Shown: positions 32,363-40,062 of the stretch, in pieces
Layout of the letters: the number at the start of each line of letters is the position of its first letter
Numbering within the stretch: position 1 is the first letter of the stretch
Source: Arthrobacter sp. Bi83
GTDB lineage: Bacteria > Actinomycetota > Actinomycetes > Actinomycetales > Micrococcaceae
Direction: 5' to 3'
NCBI RefSeq assembly: GCF_918698095.1
Contig: NZ_CAKKLY010000047.1
Span: 1 to 40,190, forward strand
Length of the DNA: 40,190 bases
Position numbers and translations under genes: made by a program
The notes under the pieces: model-generated
What the model was told of the DNA's origin: nothing
Database searches by the model: none
What the model saw: the letters and a program-made list of their open reading frames with translations, nothing else

Positions 32363-33574
32363 GTGAAAATCACCGACGCACGGGTAGTGGTTTCGTCCCC
32401 CGGACGGAACTACGTCACGCTCGTTATTGAAACCGAGGACGGCATCACCGGCATCGGCGACGCCACCCTGAACGGCCGCGAGCTGGCTGTGGCGTCCTAC
32501 CTGTCCGAGCACCTCTGCCCGCTGCTGATCGGCCGCGACGCCCGACGGATCGAGGACGCGTGGCAGTACTTCTACAAGGGCGCCTACTGGCGCCGCGGGC
32601 CGGTGACCATGACCGCGATCGCCGCGATCGACGTCGCGCTGTGGGACATTAAGGGCAAGGCGGCCGGCATGCCGGTCTACGAACTCCTGGGAGGTGCCGC
32701 CCGCGAGGGCGTCATGGTCTATGGGCACGCCAGCGGCTCAAGCCTGGAGGACCTGAGCGCCGATTTCCAGCACCACCTGGACCTCGGCTACAAGGCAATC
32801 CGCGCCCAGGCTGCGGTGCCGGGGCTGGAGAAAACCTACGGGATCGCGCCCGTGGATGGCAGGACTTACGAACCGGCCAGCGGCAACGTTCCACAGGAGG
32901 ACATGTGGGAGACCACGTCCTACCTGGACTTCGCGCCGAAAATGATGGCGCACGTCCGCGAACAGTTCGGCTACGGCGTCCACGTCCTGCACGATGTCCA
33001 CCACCGGCTGACGCCCATCGAGGCCGGCCGGCTGGGCGCCTCGCTGGAGCAGTACCGGCCGTTCTGGATAGAGGACCCGACGCCGGCCGAGGACCAGTCG
33101 GCGTTCCGTTTGATCCGCCAGCACACCACCACGCCCATCGCGGTGGGGGAGGTGTTCAACTCGATCTGGGACTGCCAGCAGCTGATCACCGAACGCCTGA
33201 TCGACTACATCCGCACGTCCGTCTCGCACGCCGGCGGCATCACGCACCTGCGCCGCATCTTCTCGCTGGCCGACCTGTACGGGGTCCGGTCCGGCTCGCA
33301 CGGCGCCGGCGACCTGTCCCCGGTGTCGTTCGCTGCGGCGCTGCACGTGGACATGAGCATTCCCAACTTCGGCGTCCAGGAATACATGGGCCACCGCGAC
33401 CCCGTCGGTGAGGTCTTCAAGACTTCCTACACCTTCACAGACGGCTACATGCACCCGGGTGATGCTCCGGGACTCGGCGTGGAATTCAACGAGGAAGCGG
33501 CAGCAGCCTTCCCGTTCGAGCCGAAGTACCTCCCCATCAACCGCCGGCTCGACGGGTCGGTGCACGACTGGTGA
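32363..33574 (+). CDS. manD: D-mannonate dehydratase, enolase-superfamily ManD type
   Basis: A 403-residue enzyme from GTG 32363, with AAGGACC upstream and MKITDARVVVSSPGRNYVTL as the family-typical N-terminus. The ManD active site is complete by position: Arg147 (YKAIRAQ), Tyr159 (EKTYG), Asp211 and His213 (LHDVHHRL), Glu237 (WIEDPTP), Glu263 (VGEVFNS), His313 (SHGAGDLSP) and Glu340 (FGVQEYMGH). The residue after His313-Gly is Ala, as in catalytically efficient D-mannonate dehydratases; RspA-like low-activity members tend to have Pro (family knowledge, from memory). It converts D-mannonate to 2-keto-3-deoxy-D-gluconate. Its stop overlaps the kinase start (GTGA). Confidence 0.93.
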   Translation: MKITDARVVVSSPGRNYVTLVIETEDGITGIGDATLNGRELAVASYLSEHLCPLLIGRDARRIEDAWQYFYKGAYWRRGPVTMTAIAAIDVALWDIKGKAAGMPVYELLGGAAREGVMVYGHASGSSLEDLSADFQHHLDLGYKAIRAQAAVPGLEKTYGIAPVDGRTYEPASGNVPQEDMWETTSYLDFAPKMMAHVREQFGYGVHVLHDVHHRLTPIEAGRLGASLEQYRPFWIEDPTPAEDQSAFRLIRQHTTTPIAVGEVFNSIWDCQQLITERLIDYIRTSVSHAGGITHLRRIFSLADLYGVRSGSHGAGDLSPVSFAAALHVDMSIPNFGVQEYMGHRDPVGEVFKTSYTFTDGYMHPGDAPGLGVEFNEEAAAAFPFEPKYLPINRRLDGSVHDW

Positions 33575-34548
33575 ACACCGCACCGCAAGAATCCCAGCCC
33601 CAGCCCTTCGACGTCGTCGTGATGGGTGAAATCCTGCTGGAAGTCGCCACCGACGCCCCGTTCGGCCACGGCGTTCCGGCGCAGCTGGGCATCTCCGGCG
33701 ATGCGCTGAACGTGGCGGCGTCCGCCGCCGCGGCCGGTGCCCGCGTGGGGCTACTGTCGGTGCTGCCCGACGACGATCTCGGCCAGGCGATCGCCGCCAG
33801 GATCCGGGAACTCGGCATTTCAACCGAGCTCCTGAAATTCAGGACCGGACAGCAGGGCGTCTACCTGGTGCACTGCGATCCCGACGGGCAGCGGGAGTTT
33901 TCGTACGCCCGCAGCGGCAGCGTGGGTTCCACGCTGTCCCCGGAGGATATTGATCCCGCCGTCTTCTCGGCGGCCGGGGCAGTGATTGCAGGCGGGATCG
34001 CCTGCGCCATCTCCGCGTCCTCGCGTGCGGCGGTCCTGAAGGCTGCGGCCCTGTCCCGCCGTTTCGTTTTCGACCCCAACTTCCGTCCCCGGCTCACCTC
34101 CGTGGAAGACGCGACGGCGGTCCTCGCCGATCTCGCGCCGCGGACGTTCCTGGTCACTCCGTCCTTCCCCGGGGAGACGTCGGCCCTGCTGGCCTGCTCC
34201 TCACCGAAGGAAGCTGCCGCCAAGCTGCGCCGCCTTGGCGCGGCGACCGTCGCCGTGACCTGCGGGGCGGAAGGAATCCAACTTGAAGGCGAACAGGACT
34301 CCGTCTGGATCGACTCCATTCCCGCGCCGTCGGTGGTGGACCAGACAGGGGCGGGCGACGCGTTCGTCGGCACCCTGACCGCACGGATGGTGCTTGGCGA
34401 CTCCCTTCCCGTGGCCGCCCGGTTCGGTGCGGCAGCCGCATCGCTCGTGGTGGGCGGCAAGGGCGGGACCGGGTTCATTCCCACCTTCGAACAGACCCGC
34501 GCGCACGCGTCCACCGGAGCCAAGGGAGGCCTGCCATCGCACGCCTAG
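33571..34548 (+). CDS. kdgK: 2-keto-3-deoxygluconate kinase (PfkB family)
   Basis: A 325-residue PfkB-type sugar kinase from GTG 33571, which overlaps the ManD stop by 4 nt. The N-terminal FDVVVMGEILLEVATDAPFG and SGDALNVAASAAAAGARVGL form the sugar-binding region (Gly-Gly/Asn motif). FVFDPNFRPRL is typical of KDG kinases, and VVDQTGAGDAFVGTLTARMV is the PfkB signature with the catalytic Asp and anion hole. It phosphorylates KDG to 2-keto-3-deoxy-6-phosphogluconate with ATP. Context (ManD upstream, KDPG aldolase downstream) strongly supports KDG as the substrate. Confidence 0.92.
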   Translation: MNTAPQESQPQPFDVVVMGEILLEVATDAPFGHGVPAQLGISGDALNVAASAAAAGARVGLLSVLPDDDLGQAIAARIRELGISTELLKFRTGQQGVYLVHCDPDGQREFSYARSGSVGSTLSPEDIDPAVFSAAGAVIAGGIACAISASSRAAVLKAAALSRRFVFDPNFRPRLTSVEDATAVLADLAPRTFLVTPSFPGETSALLACSSPKEAAAKLRRLGAATVAVTCGAEGIQLEGEQDSVWIDSIPAPSVVDQTGAGDAFVGTLTARMVLGDSLPVAARFGAAAASLVVGGKGGTGFIPTFEQTRAHASTGAKGGLPSHA

Positions 34549-36005
34549 ACGCCTCCTCGCTTGCCGCGCAGGGGAACCACCGGCCCTTGCTGCAACGCGG
34601 CACGCTGCGGCCCGGCATTGTGCACCTTGGCTTGGGCGCCTTTGCCCGCGCTCACACGGCCGTCATCACCGAAAACGCGATGCTTGCCTCCGGCGATTTC
34701 GATTGGGGGATCACCGGAGTCACCCAGCGCTCGGATACCGTCGCGCGCCAGCTGGCGCCGCAGGACGGACTCTTCACCGTGACCGAAAGGGGCAACGGTG
34801 CGGCGCCCCTCCGGGTGGTGTCCAGCATCGTGGAAGCCATCTCGGGACGGGACAATCCGGCGTCGGTAGTGGACCGGATCGCCGCCGAGGCGACGTCGGT
34901 GCTCACGCTCACCATCACGGAAAAGGGGTACCGGATCGATCCGCGGACCGGAACCCTCAACGTCGCTGATGACCAGGTCCGGGCGGATCTTGCCGGCCAG
35001 GCGCCGCAGTCGGCGATCGGCCAGATCGCGAGGGGACTCCAGCAACGCTCTCGTGCCGACGCAGGCCCCCTCACCGTGGTCTCGTGCGACAACCTGCCGG
35101 GCAACGGGGAGCTGACCCGCAAGCTGGTGCACGCCTTTGCCGCCGCGCTGCCTCCCGGGGAGGCGGAGCCGCTGCTGGCCTGGCTCGACGCGCATGTCAC
35201 CTTCCCCAACACCATGGTGGACCGGATGGTGCCGGCCACGACGGCCGGTGACCTGGACGCCGTCGAACGTGAACTCGGGCTCCGGGACGAGGCCGCCGTG
35301 GTGGCCGAACCGTTCCTGCAGTGGGTGATCGAGGACAACTTCGCCGCCCGCCGCCCTCGGTGGGAGGACGCCGGGGCGCTGTTCAGCTCCGACGTTGCAG
35401 CGTGGGAGGCAGCCAAGCTGCGGCTGCTGAACGCGAGCCACTCCATGCTGGCTTACCTGGGGCTGGCTGCTGGCAAGACCACGATCAGCGACGCCGTGGG
35501 GGAGGACGTGTTCCTCAGTGCCTGCCGGCGCATGATGGCCGAGGACGCGCTGCCCACCATCAGCCTGCCGCAGGGACTCGCCGGCGAAGCCTACTGCGCC
35601 CAGGTGCTGGGCCGGTTCGCGAATCCTGCCCTGGGCCACACCACCGCGAAGGTGGGCAGCGACGGCTCGCAGAAGATCGGGCTGCGGTTGCTGAGCACTG
35701 TCCGCGGAAATCTCGACGCCGGCCGCGAACCACGGTGGGCCGCCCTGGCGGTGGCAGCCTGGATGCGCCATGTGGCGACCACTCCGGAAGGTCAGCTTGA
35801 CGATCCGCTGGCGGCGGAGCTCCATGCTGCGCTTCCTTCATCGCGCACTGCCTCGACGGTGGTCCCGGCGCTGCTCGGCTGCCGCAGCATCTTCGACGGT
35901 GAGCTGGCCGCGCACGGCGGTTTCTCCGAGCTTCTCACTCACTGGTACCGCACCATCGACATCCACGGGCTGGACGGCCTGAGAAATGAGATCAACCATG
36001 GCTGA
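34536..36005 (+). CDS. uxuB: Fructuronate reductase / mannitol dehydrogenase family oxidoreductase (D-mannonate oxidoreductase)
   Basis: About 489 residues if translation begins at ATC 34536, or 472 from TTG 34587. NAD-binding LRPGIVHLGLGAFARAHTAV and WGITGVTQRSDTVARQLAPQ, then VSCDNLPGNGELTRKLVHAF, FPNTMVDRMVPATT, PFLQWVIEDNFAARRPRWED and the catalytic Lys region AAKLRLLNASHSMLAYLGLA match the long-chain mannitol dehydrogenase family (UxuB, UxaB, MtlK). No ATG, GTG or TTG exists between the upstream in-frame stop and 34587, yet the family-like N-terminus ARLDASSLAAQGNHRPLL is encoded upstream. ATC 34536 has GGGAGG exactly 6 nt upstream. Here it should reduce D-fructuronate to D-mannonate. 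It overlaps kdgK by 13 bp and the aldolase gene by 8 bp. Confidence 0.85.
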   Translation: MARLDASSLAAQGNHRPLLQRGTLRPGIVHLGLGAFARAHTAVITENAMLASGDFDWGITGVTQRSDTVARQLAPQDGLFTVTERGNGAAPLRVVSSIVEAISGRDNPASVVDRIAAEATSVLTLTITEKGYRIDPRTGTLNVADDQVRADLAGQAPQSAIGQIARGLQQRSRADAGPLTVVSCDNLPGNGELTRKLVHAFAAALPPGEAEPLLAWLDAHVTFPNTMVDRMVPATTAGDLDAVERELGLRDEAAVVAEPFLQWVIEDNFAARRPRWEDAGALFSSDVAAWEAAKLRLLNASHSMLAYLGLAAGKTTISDAVGEDVFLSACRRMMAEDALPTISLPQGLAGEAYCAQVLGRFANPALGHTTAKVGSDGSQKIGLRLLSTVRGNLDAGREPRWAALAVAAWMRHVATTPEGQLDDPLAAELHAALPSSRTASTVVPALLGCRSIFDGELAAHGGFSELLTHWYRTIDIHGLDGLRNEINHG

Positions 36006-36636
36006 CGCCACCAGCGTCCTGCACGTTTCCCCGGTCATCCCGGTGGTGACGATCGACGATCCGCAGCATGCCGTTCCGGTGGCCCGGGCACTCGCCGACG
36101 GCGGCATCCGCATCATCGAGCTCACATTGCGGACCGAGAGTGCGCTGACATCGCTGAAGCTGATCGCCAACGAGGTGCCGGACATCCTGGTCGGAGCGGG
36201 CACGGTCGTGACGCCCGGCCAGGCGGATGCTGCGGTAGCCGCCGGCGCGCAGTTCCTGGTCAGCCCGGGCGTGACACCCGCGCTGCTCCGTCACATGCTG
36301 ACCCTCAACATTCCGGTGCTGCCCGGCGTGGCCACGGTGGGCGAAGTGATGGCAGTCCTGGAAAGCGGTCTCGACGCCATGAAGTTCTTCCCCGCCGGAC
36401 CTGCCGGCGGTCCGAAATACCTCGCGGCGATCGGCGCACCCATTCCGCAGGTGCAGTTCTGCCCCACCGGAGGCATTAGCCTGGCCTCGGCACCGGACTA
36501 CCTGAAACTGCCCAACGTCTCGTGCGTCGGCGGCAGCTGGCTCACGCCCCGCGACGCCGTGGAGAGCAATGACTGGGGCCGGATCACGGAGCTGGCCCGG
36601 GAAGCCGCCGGAATCGGCCAGCTGCGCGAACCCTAG
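35998..36636 (+). CDS. eda: 2-keto-3-deoxy-6-phosphogluconate (KDPG) aldolase
   Basis: A 212-residue class I aldolase from ATG 35998, overlapping the preceding gene by 8 bp. SPVIPVVTIDDPQHAVPVAR and GIRIIELTLRTESALTSL contain the base Glu41 and Arg45; VGAGTVVTPGQADAAVAAGA and FLVSPGVTP follow; LDAMKFFPAG carries the Schiff-base Lys129; FCPTGGISLASAPDYLKLPN and CVGGSWLTPRDA complete the phosphate site. It cleaves KDPG to pyruvate and glyceraldehyde 3-phosphate, the last step of the operon's pathway. There is no obvious terminator hairpin directly after it. Confidence 0.95.
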   Translation: MADATSVLHVSPVIPVVTIDDPQHAVPVARALADGGIRIIELTLRTESALTSLKLIANEVPDILVGAGTVVTPGQADAAVAAGAQFLVSPGVTPALLRHMLTLNIPVLPGVATVGEVMAVLESGLDAMKFFPAGPAGGPKYLAAIGAPIPQVQFCPTGGISLASAPDYLKLPNVSCVGGSWLTPRDAVESNDWGRITELAREAAGIGQLREP

Positions 36637-36813
36637 GGGACATCCGGCGTCGCGGACCGGCACGTAAAGTCGGGCACATGACCGCTTACCGTTCCGCGGC
36701 CCGCCGCCCGGCGCGCTCGCCTGCCTGTTCCCGCTCGGAAAGGGTGAACTGGAAATAAGTGCCCCGCCGCCGGGGTTAGGCTGCTACAAAGGCCGCTACC
36801 AAGGAGTTCGACG

Positions 36814-37173
36814 ATGACTGCTGTCACCATCCGCCACACCCCTGCCCGGGAGCGCTTTGAAGTGCTCGCCGACGGCCACGTCATCGGCAAGGCCTTGTAC
36901 AAGATGTACGACGACGACGGGTCGCCACAGCGGATTTTCTATCACACCGTGATCAACGAGGAGTACGGCGGCCAGGGGCTGGCCGGCCGGCTCGCAACCG
37001 TGGCACTGGACGAGACGGCGGACGCGGGTCTGACCATTGTGCCGGTGTGTCCCTTCATCAAGAAGTTCCTCACCAAGCACCCTGAGTACTCTGAGAACAC
37101 GACAGCCACCACACACCAGCACCTGGCGTTCCTGAATGAGGCGCTTGCCGCGCACGCAAAGACTCAGGCGTAG
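36814..37173 (+). CDS. Small GNAT-family N-acetyltransferase (YjdJ/NATD1 type)
   Basis: A 119-residue protein from ATG 36814, with AAGGAG 7 nt upstream. IFYHTVINEEYGGQGLAGRL is the compact acetyl-CoA-binding motif (Q/R-x2-G-x-G/A) of the short Acetyltransf_CG group, followed by VALDETADAGLTIVPVCPFI and KKFLTKHPEYSE. The N-terminal strand FEVLADGHVIGKALYKMYDD is also typical. Substrates of this group are unknown. A TTAGGCT at 36776-36782 could serve as -10 box. The gene converges with the ArsR-SRPBCC gene across 54 bp that contain a short GCCGC-CAA-GCGGC hairpin at 37211-37223. Confidence 0.88.
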   Translation: MTAVTIRHTPARERFEVLADGHVIGKALYKMYDDDGSPQRIFYHTVINEEYGGQGLAGRLATVALDETADAGLTIVPVCPFIKKFLTKHPEYSENTTATTHQHLAFLNEALAAHAKTQA

Positions 37174-37227
37174 TTCCCGCCGACGTTGTCACGGGGCTAG
37201 TTGGGTCAGGGCCGCCAAGCGGCTGCC

Positions 37228-37977
37228 TCAGGTGTACATGAGGGAACCCGGCGTGGTGAGGATCTGCCCGGTTTCGAGCCAGGTCTTCAGGCCGGACAGG
37301 ATCATCGGCCAGCCGCCGTAAAGTTGCTCGTTGGCGCCTTCGCGGAGCTGGTCATGGGTGACGGTCAGGTGGCAGGAGTCGCCAACAGGTTCGATCTCCC
37401 AGGTGATCCGCGAGGTGCCCTCGGCCTTGACGTCCTCGCCCCAGAGCGCGCGCATGGTCTGCACGAGCCGGCGCGGCGGGTCGACTTCGACGTTCTCGCC
37501 CTCGCCAAGCAGATCCCCTCCGCCGGGGGCCATCTCGAACCGGGACCCCGGCGTGAAGTCTGACTTGATGTGCATTCCGAACTGGTATTTGCCGCGGATC
37601 TCGCTGTGCGTTATGGCTTCCCAGAGCTGTTCCGGAGTGGTCTTGATGTAGATTTCGAAGATCTTTTCCATGGGACTTTCCAATCTGGATTTGAGGTCGC
37701 TGAGGGCAGCGGCCCATGGTTCTGAATATTTGCTCACCCAGCGGTCGTGGACGAGCCTGATGGGCACCGGATTCAGGAAGTGCAGCTTCTCGCGGCCGCG
37801 GCGCCGGGTCACCACGAGGCCGGCTTCCTCAAGGATCTTGAGGTGCTTCATGACCCCGAAGCGGGTGATCTCGAAGTGTGCTTCCAGGGCGCTGAGTGTT
37901 TGGCCGTCTTCGCGGAAAAGCTGGTCCAGCAGCTCCCTGCGGATCGGGTCAGCCAAGGCCTTAAACACCGCGTCCAT
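37228..37977 (-). CDS. ArsR-family HTH fused to SRPBCC (AHA1-like) domain
   Basis: A 249-residue fusion from ATG 37977 (MDAVFKALADPIRRELLDQL). Residues ~1-100 are an ArsR winged helix: LSALEAHFEITRFGVMKHLK, EEAGLVVTRRRGREKLHFLN and PVPIRLVHDRWVSKY, without the Cys metal-sensing motif. Residues ~110-249 are an AHA1-like SRPBCC ligand-binding fold: EKIFEIYIKTTPEQLWEAIT, GSRFEMAPGG, TSRITWEIEPVGDSCHLTVT and YGGWPMILSGLKTWLETGQ. Usually these two are separate adjacent genes; here they are one protein, so the SRPBCC part may be the effector domain. In-frame ATGs at 37998 and 38013 are possible but would place the palindrome at 37991-38006 inside the coding region; I prefer 37977. Confidence 0.88.
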   Translation of the reverse strand: MDAVFKALADPIRRELLDQLFREDGQTLSALEAHFEITRFGVMKHLKILEEAGLVVTRRRGREKLHFLNPVPIRLVHDRWVSKYSEPWAAALSDLKSRLESPMEKIFEIYIKTTPEQLWEAITHSEIRGKYQFGMHIKSDFTPGSRFEMAPGGGDLLGEGENVEVDPPRRLVQTMRALWGEDVKAEGTSRITWEIEPVGDSCHLTVTHDQLREGANEQLYGGWPMILSGLKTWLETGQILTTPGSLMYT

Positions 37978-37990
37978 ACGGTCAGAATAG

Positions 37991-38006
37991 GTGACCATTT
38001 GGTCAC
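37991..38006. promoter_or_regulatory. Palindromic operator candidate for the ArsR-SRPBCC gene
   Basis: GTGACCA-TT-TGGTCAC has perfect 7-bp arms with a 2-bp centre, 13 bp upstream of the chosen start. The size and position fit autoregulation by an ArsR-type dimer. Confidence 0.5.
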
Positions 38007-38040
38007 ATGTCAACGGGTCCGCGTAGCAGCCCGCCCATTT

Positions 38041-38343
38041 TCAGCGCTGGGAACGGCGAGTGCTGCTGCCCGTTGGGAGGACTCGAACGCGGCGAGAGTC
38101 AACAGGCGTAAGGGAGTAGAAGGGGGTGAACCTGGCTCTGGTTCCGGGGGAAATATCCGACCGGACCACCGAAGCGGCCTCCAGTGCCGCAAGGTGGTAC
38201 CGGACGATGTCCCTGGTGGCGCCAAGAGCGCTGCTGAGCTCCGACACTCTGCTCGCCCCGTTGTGTGCCAGATACTCGACGATCCGGGATCTGATCTGGT
38301 TACTCCGAACCTTCGGCTCGTGATTGCCAGCGTGGACCGTCAT
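38041..38343 (-). CDS. Small winged-helix DNA-binding protein
   Basis: A 100-residue protein from ATG 38343 (MTVHAGNHEPKVRSNQIRSR); a TTG at 38376 is an alternative. RSRIVEYLAHNGASRVSELS then SALGATRDIVRYHLAALEAA and SVVRSDISPGTRARFTPFYS form an ArsR/MarR-like winged helix with recognition helix ATRDIVRYHLAALEAA and a C-terminal wing. No effector domain or Cys sensor is present. It lies 63 bp upstream of the ArsR-SRPBCC gene on the same strand and may be co-transcribed. The target is unknown. Confidence 0.7.
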   Translation of the reverse strand: MTVHAGNHEPKVRSNQIRSRIVEYLAHNGASRVSELSSALGATRDIVRYHLAALEAASVVRSDISPGTRARFTPFYSLTPVDSRRVRVLPTGSSTRRSQR

Positions 38344-38455
38344 CTGGCTGCTCGGGACGCTAACTACCTCAGTCAATGCAACTGCCTTTCAGCGTGCTCA
38401 GGAAAGTGTGCGCAGGAAATGCAGGCCGGCCGGATACGGGATAGCGGGGCATAAA

Positions 38456-38467
38456 ACGCCGTGGCGT
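38456..38467 (-). repeat. Short hairpin downstream of dctA
   Basis: ACGCC-GT-GGCGT, 42 bp after the dctA stop on the minus strand. On that strand it is preceded by the (CCGG)4 block and followed by TTTTA, the most terminator-like layout in this spacer. Confidence 0.4.
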
Positions 38468-38478
38468 CAAAGCCCCGA

Positions 38479-38494
38479 CCGGCCGGCCGGCCGG
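38479..38494. terminator. (CCGG)4 palindrome after dctA
   Basis: Sixteen bases of CCGG repeated four times, flanked by CCCGA and GGTGGG, 15 bp after the dctA stop. It can fold into a GC-only stem and is a likely terminator together with the hairpin at 38456. Confidence 0.45.
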
Positions 38495-38509
38495 GTGGGT
38501 GTGGTCCGG

Positions 38510-39790
38510 TCAGTGCGTTGCGGCTTCCAGCTCTTTGACCTCGTGCACGTCCTGAGCCGGGAGCGAATCCTGGCGGGGAGCAGCCTTGTCGTGGTTTCGG
38601 CCGATGACTGCGGTGGCGATGGCATTTCCGAGGATGTTGGTCGCGGTGCGTCCCATGTCCAGGAGCTGGTCGATCACCAGCAGGACACCGATGCCCGCTG
38701 CCGGGATGCCGAAGGCGGGTACGACGGCGGCGACCACGACGAGTGACCCGCGCGGCACGCCGGCCATGCCCTTGCTGCTGAGCAGAAGCATGGCGGTCAT
38801 CGCGATCTGCTGGCCAAGGTCCATGTCGATGCCGTAGGCGTTGATCAGGAAGACCGACGCGAACGTCATGTACATCATGGAACCGTCGACGTTGAAGGAG
38901 TATCCCAGCGGCAGCACGAAACCGGTGGTGCGTTTCTCGATGCCGAACTTCGTCAGGCCTTCAATGAGTTTAGGCAGTGCGGCCTCGCTGCTGGAGGTGG
39001 CGAAGGCAATGACCATGGGTTCGCGCACGATCCGGACGAGACGGAAGGCCGCGCGTCCGAGGAATGCAACGGCCACGGCGATCATGAGGGCCCACAGCGC
39101 CGTGAGGGAGACGTAGAATCCGCCGATGAAAGAGGCGTAGGTCGCAAACGCATCAATGCCCTGGGATGTGAACGCGGAAGCGATTCCCGCGAAAACGCCT
39201 ACGGGTGCCGCCAGCATCACGTAGCCGGTGACTTTGAGCATGACGCCCATCAGTTCATCGATGGCATTCGCTATGGAGGAGTGGCCCTTCTTCCGAAGAT
39301 TCAGCAGGGCGATGCCGAAGAGTGCGCCGAAGACGAGGATCTGGAGGGGGTTGTTGTTCGTCAGTGCGGAAAAGACGCTGGTGGGAATGATGTGGGTGAT
39401 GAACTCCTGGTAATCAAGGGCCTTCGTTTCCATGCCGGCGTCCCCGGTGGGCGCAAGGTGGAGACCGTCGCCCACGTTGAGTACATGAGCCGTGATGAAT
39501 CCGAAGGCGCCGACCAGGACGGAGGCGGACAGGAACCAGATCATTGAACGGCCGAAGAGCTTTCCCACCCCCGCGGATTTGGCAGCTCCTGCGATGCCGG
39601 AGACAAGGGTGGCGAAGATCAGCGGGGCGATGATCATCTTGATGAGATTCAGGAACATGTGCGTGACAGTGTCGAGGACGGCCACGACAGTTTCGCGCGC
39701 TGCTCCGGCGAGCAGCCAGTGGCACACGAGGCCGCTGATGATTCCGAACAGGAGCGCTGCCAGAATCCACATCGTTGTTTTGTTTTTCAT
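38510..39790 (-). CDS. dctA: C4-dicarboxylate transporter (DAACS family)
   Basis: A 426-residue sodium- or proton-coupled symporter from ATG 39790, with GAAGGAT 6 nt upstream. The N-terminal helix TTMWILAALLFGIISGLVCH and MFLNLIKMIIAPLIFATLVS are typical of the DAACS family. The re-entrant hairpin region AFATSSSEAALPKLIEGL carries the conserved serine-rich motif, and PLGYSFNVDGSMMYMTFASV plus LLLSSKGMAGVPRGSLVVVA are the ion/substrate-binding segments. GIGVLLVIDQLLDMGRTATN near the end contains the substrate Asp/Arg/Asn positions. It imports aspartate, fumarate, malate or succinate. The aspA gene lies immediately upstream on the same strand, so aspartate/fumarate is the likely physiological pair. 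The gene lies 272 bp after aspA, a spacer with many repeats. Confidence 0.93.
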   Translation of the reverse strand: MKNKTTMWILAALLFGIISGLVCHWLLAGAARETVVAVLDTVTHMFLNLIKMIIAPLIFATLVSGIAGAAKSAGVGKLFGRSMIWFLSASVLVGAFGFITAHVLNVGDGLHLAPTGDAGMETKALDYQEFITHIIPTSVFSALTNNNPLQILVFGALFGIALLNLRKKGHSSIANAIDELMGVMLKVTGYVMLAAPVGVFAGIASAFTSQGIDAFATYASFIGGFYVSLTALWALMIAVAVAFLGRAAFRLVRIVREPMVIAFATSSSEAALPKLIEGLTKFGIEKRTTGFVLPLGYSFNVDGSMMYMTFASVFLINAYGIDMDLGQQIAMTAMLLLSSKGMAGVPRGSLVVVAAVVPAFGIPAAGIGVLLVIDQLLDMGRTATNILGNAIATAVIGRNHDKAAPRQDSLPAQDVHEVKELEAATH

Positions 39791-39874
39791 GATCAATCCT
39801 TCAGGTAGGTCCAGTTTCACGGGGCGGGACGGTTCCGGGCACGACGGCGTGCCCCGAACCGCGGTGCGGGGAAG

Positions 39875-40058
39875 GTGTTGGGTTGCGCCGGTTGAGCTTG
39901 TGCCCCGCTGGGCGGAGCTTGTCGAGACCGTGTTGGGTTGCGCCGGTCGAGCTTGTCGAGACCTAGATTTCGACAGGCTCAATCAGCGGACTATCTCGAC
40001 AGGCTCAATCAGCGGACCAGCTCAGTCAGCGGTGGCTTCGACGCGCTCGACGAGCGGC
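39875..40058. repeat. Repeat cluster in the aspA-dctA spacer
   Basis: A direct repeat GTGTTGGGTTGCGCCGGT with a GAGCTTGT tail occurs at 39875-39902 and 39930-39956. GAGCTTGTCGAGACC occurs at 39915-39929 and 39949-39963. In the opposite orientation, CGACAGGCTCAATCAGCGGA is repeated with a 26-bp period (39971-39990 and 39997-40016), and CGACGCGCTCGACGAGCGG is a diverged copy (40040-40058). The GAGCTTGTCGA and TCGACAGGCTC arms can pair across 39949-39980. The unit resembles the TCGACAAGCTCAA-type intergenic elements common in Arthrobacter genomes. Confidence 0.7.
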
Positions 40059-40062
40059 TTCT

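Noticed and set aside
32738..33823. A 361-codon minus-strand frame over manD and kdgK
   Set aside because: It crosses a real gene junction in antisense with Arg/Val-rich composition; the plus-strand proteins have complete active sites.
34545..35825. A 426-codon minus-strand frame over the fructuronate reductase gene
   Set aside because: It is antisense to conserved mannitol-dehydrogenase motifs and has no similarity of its own.
36656..36766. A short plus-strand ORF after the KDPG aldolase gene
   Set aside because: It is about 26 codons, Arg/Ala/Ser-rich, has no Shine-Dalgarno and no similarity to known small proteins.
39875..40058. Short regularly repeated units considered as a CRISPR array
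   Set aside because: The units differ in sequence and orientation, the period is 26 bp with 6-bp spacers, and no cas genes are present; they are intergenic repeat elements.
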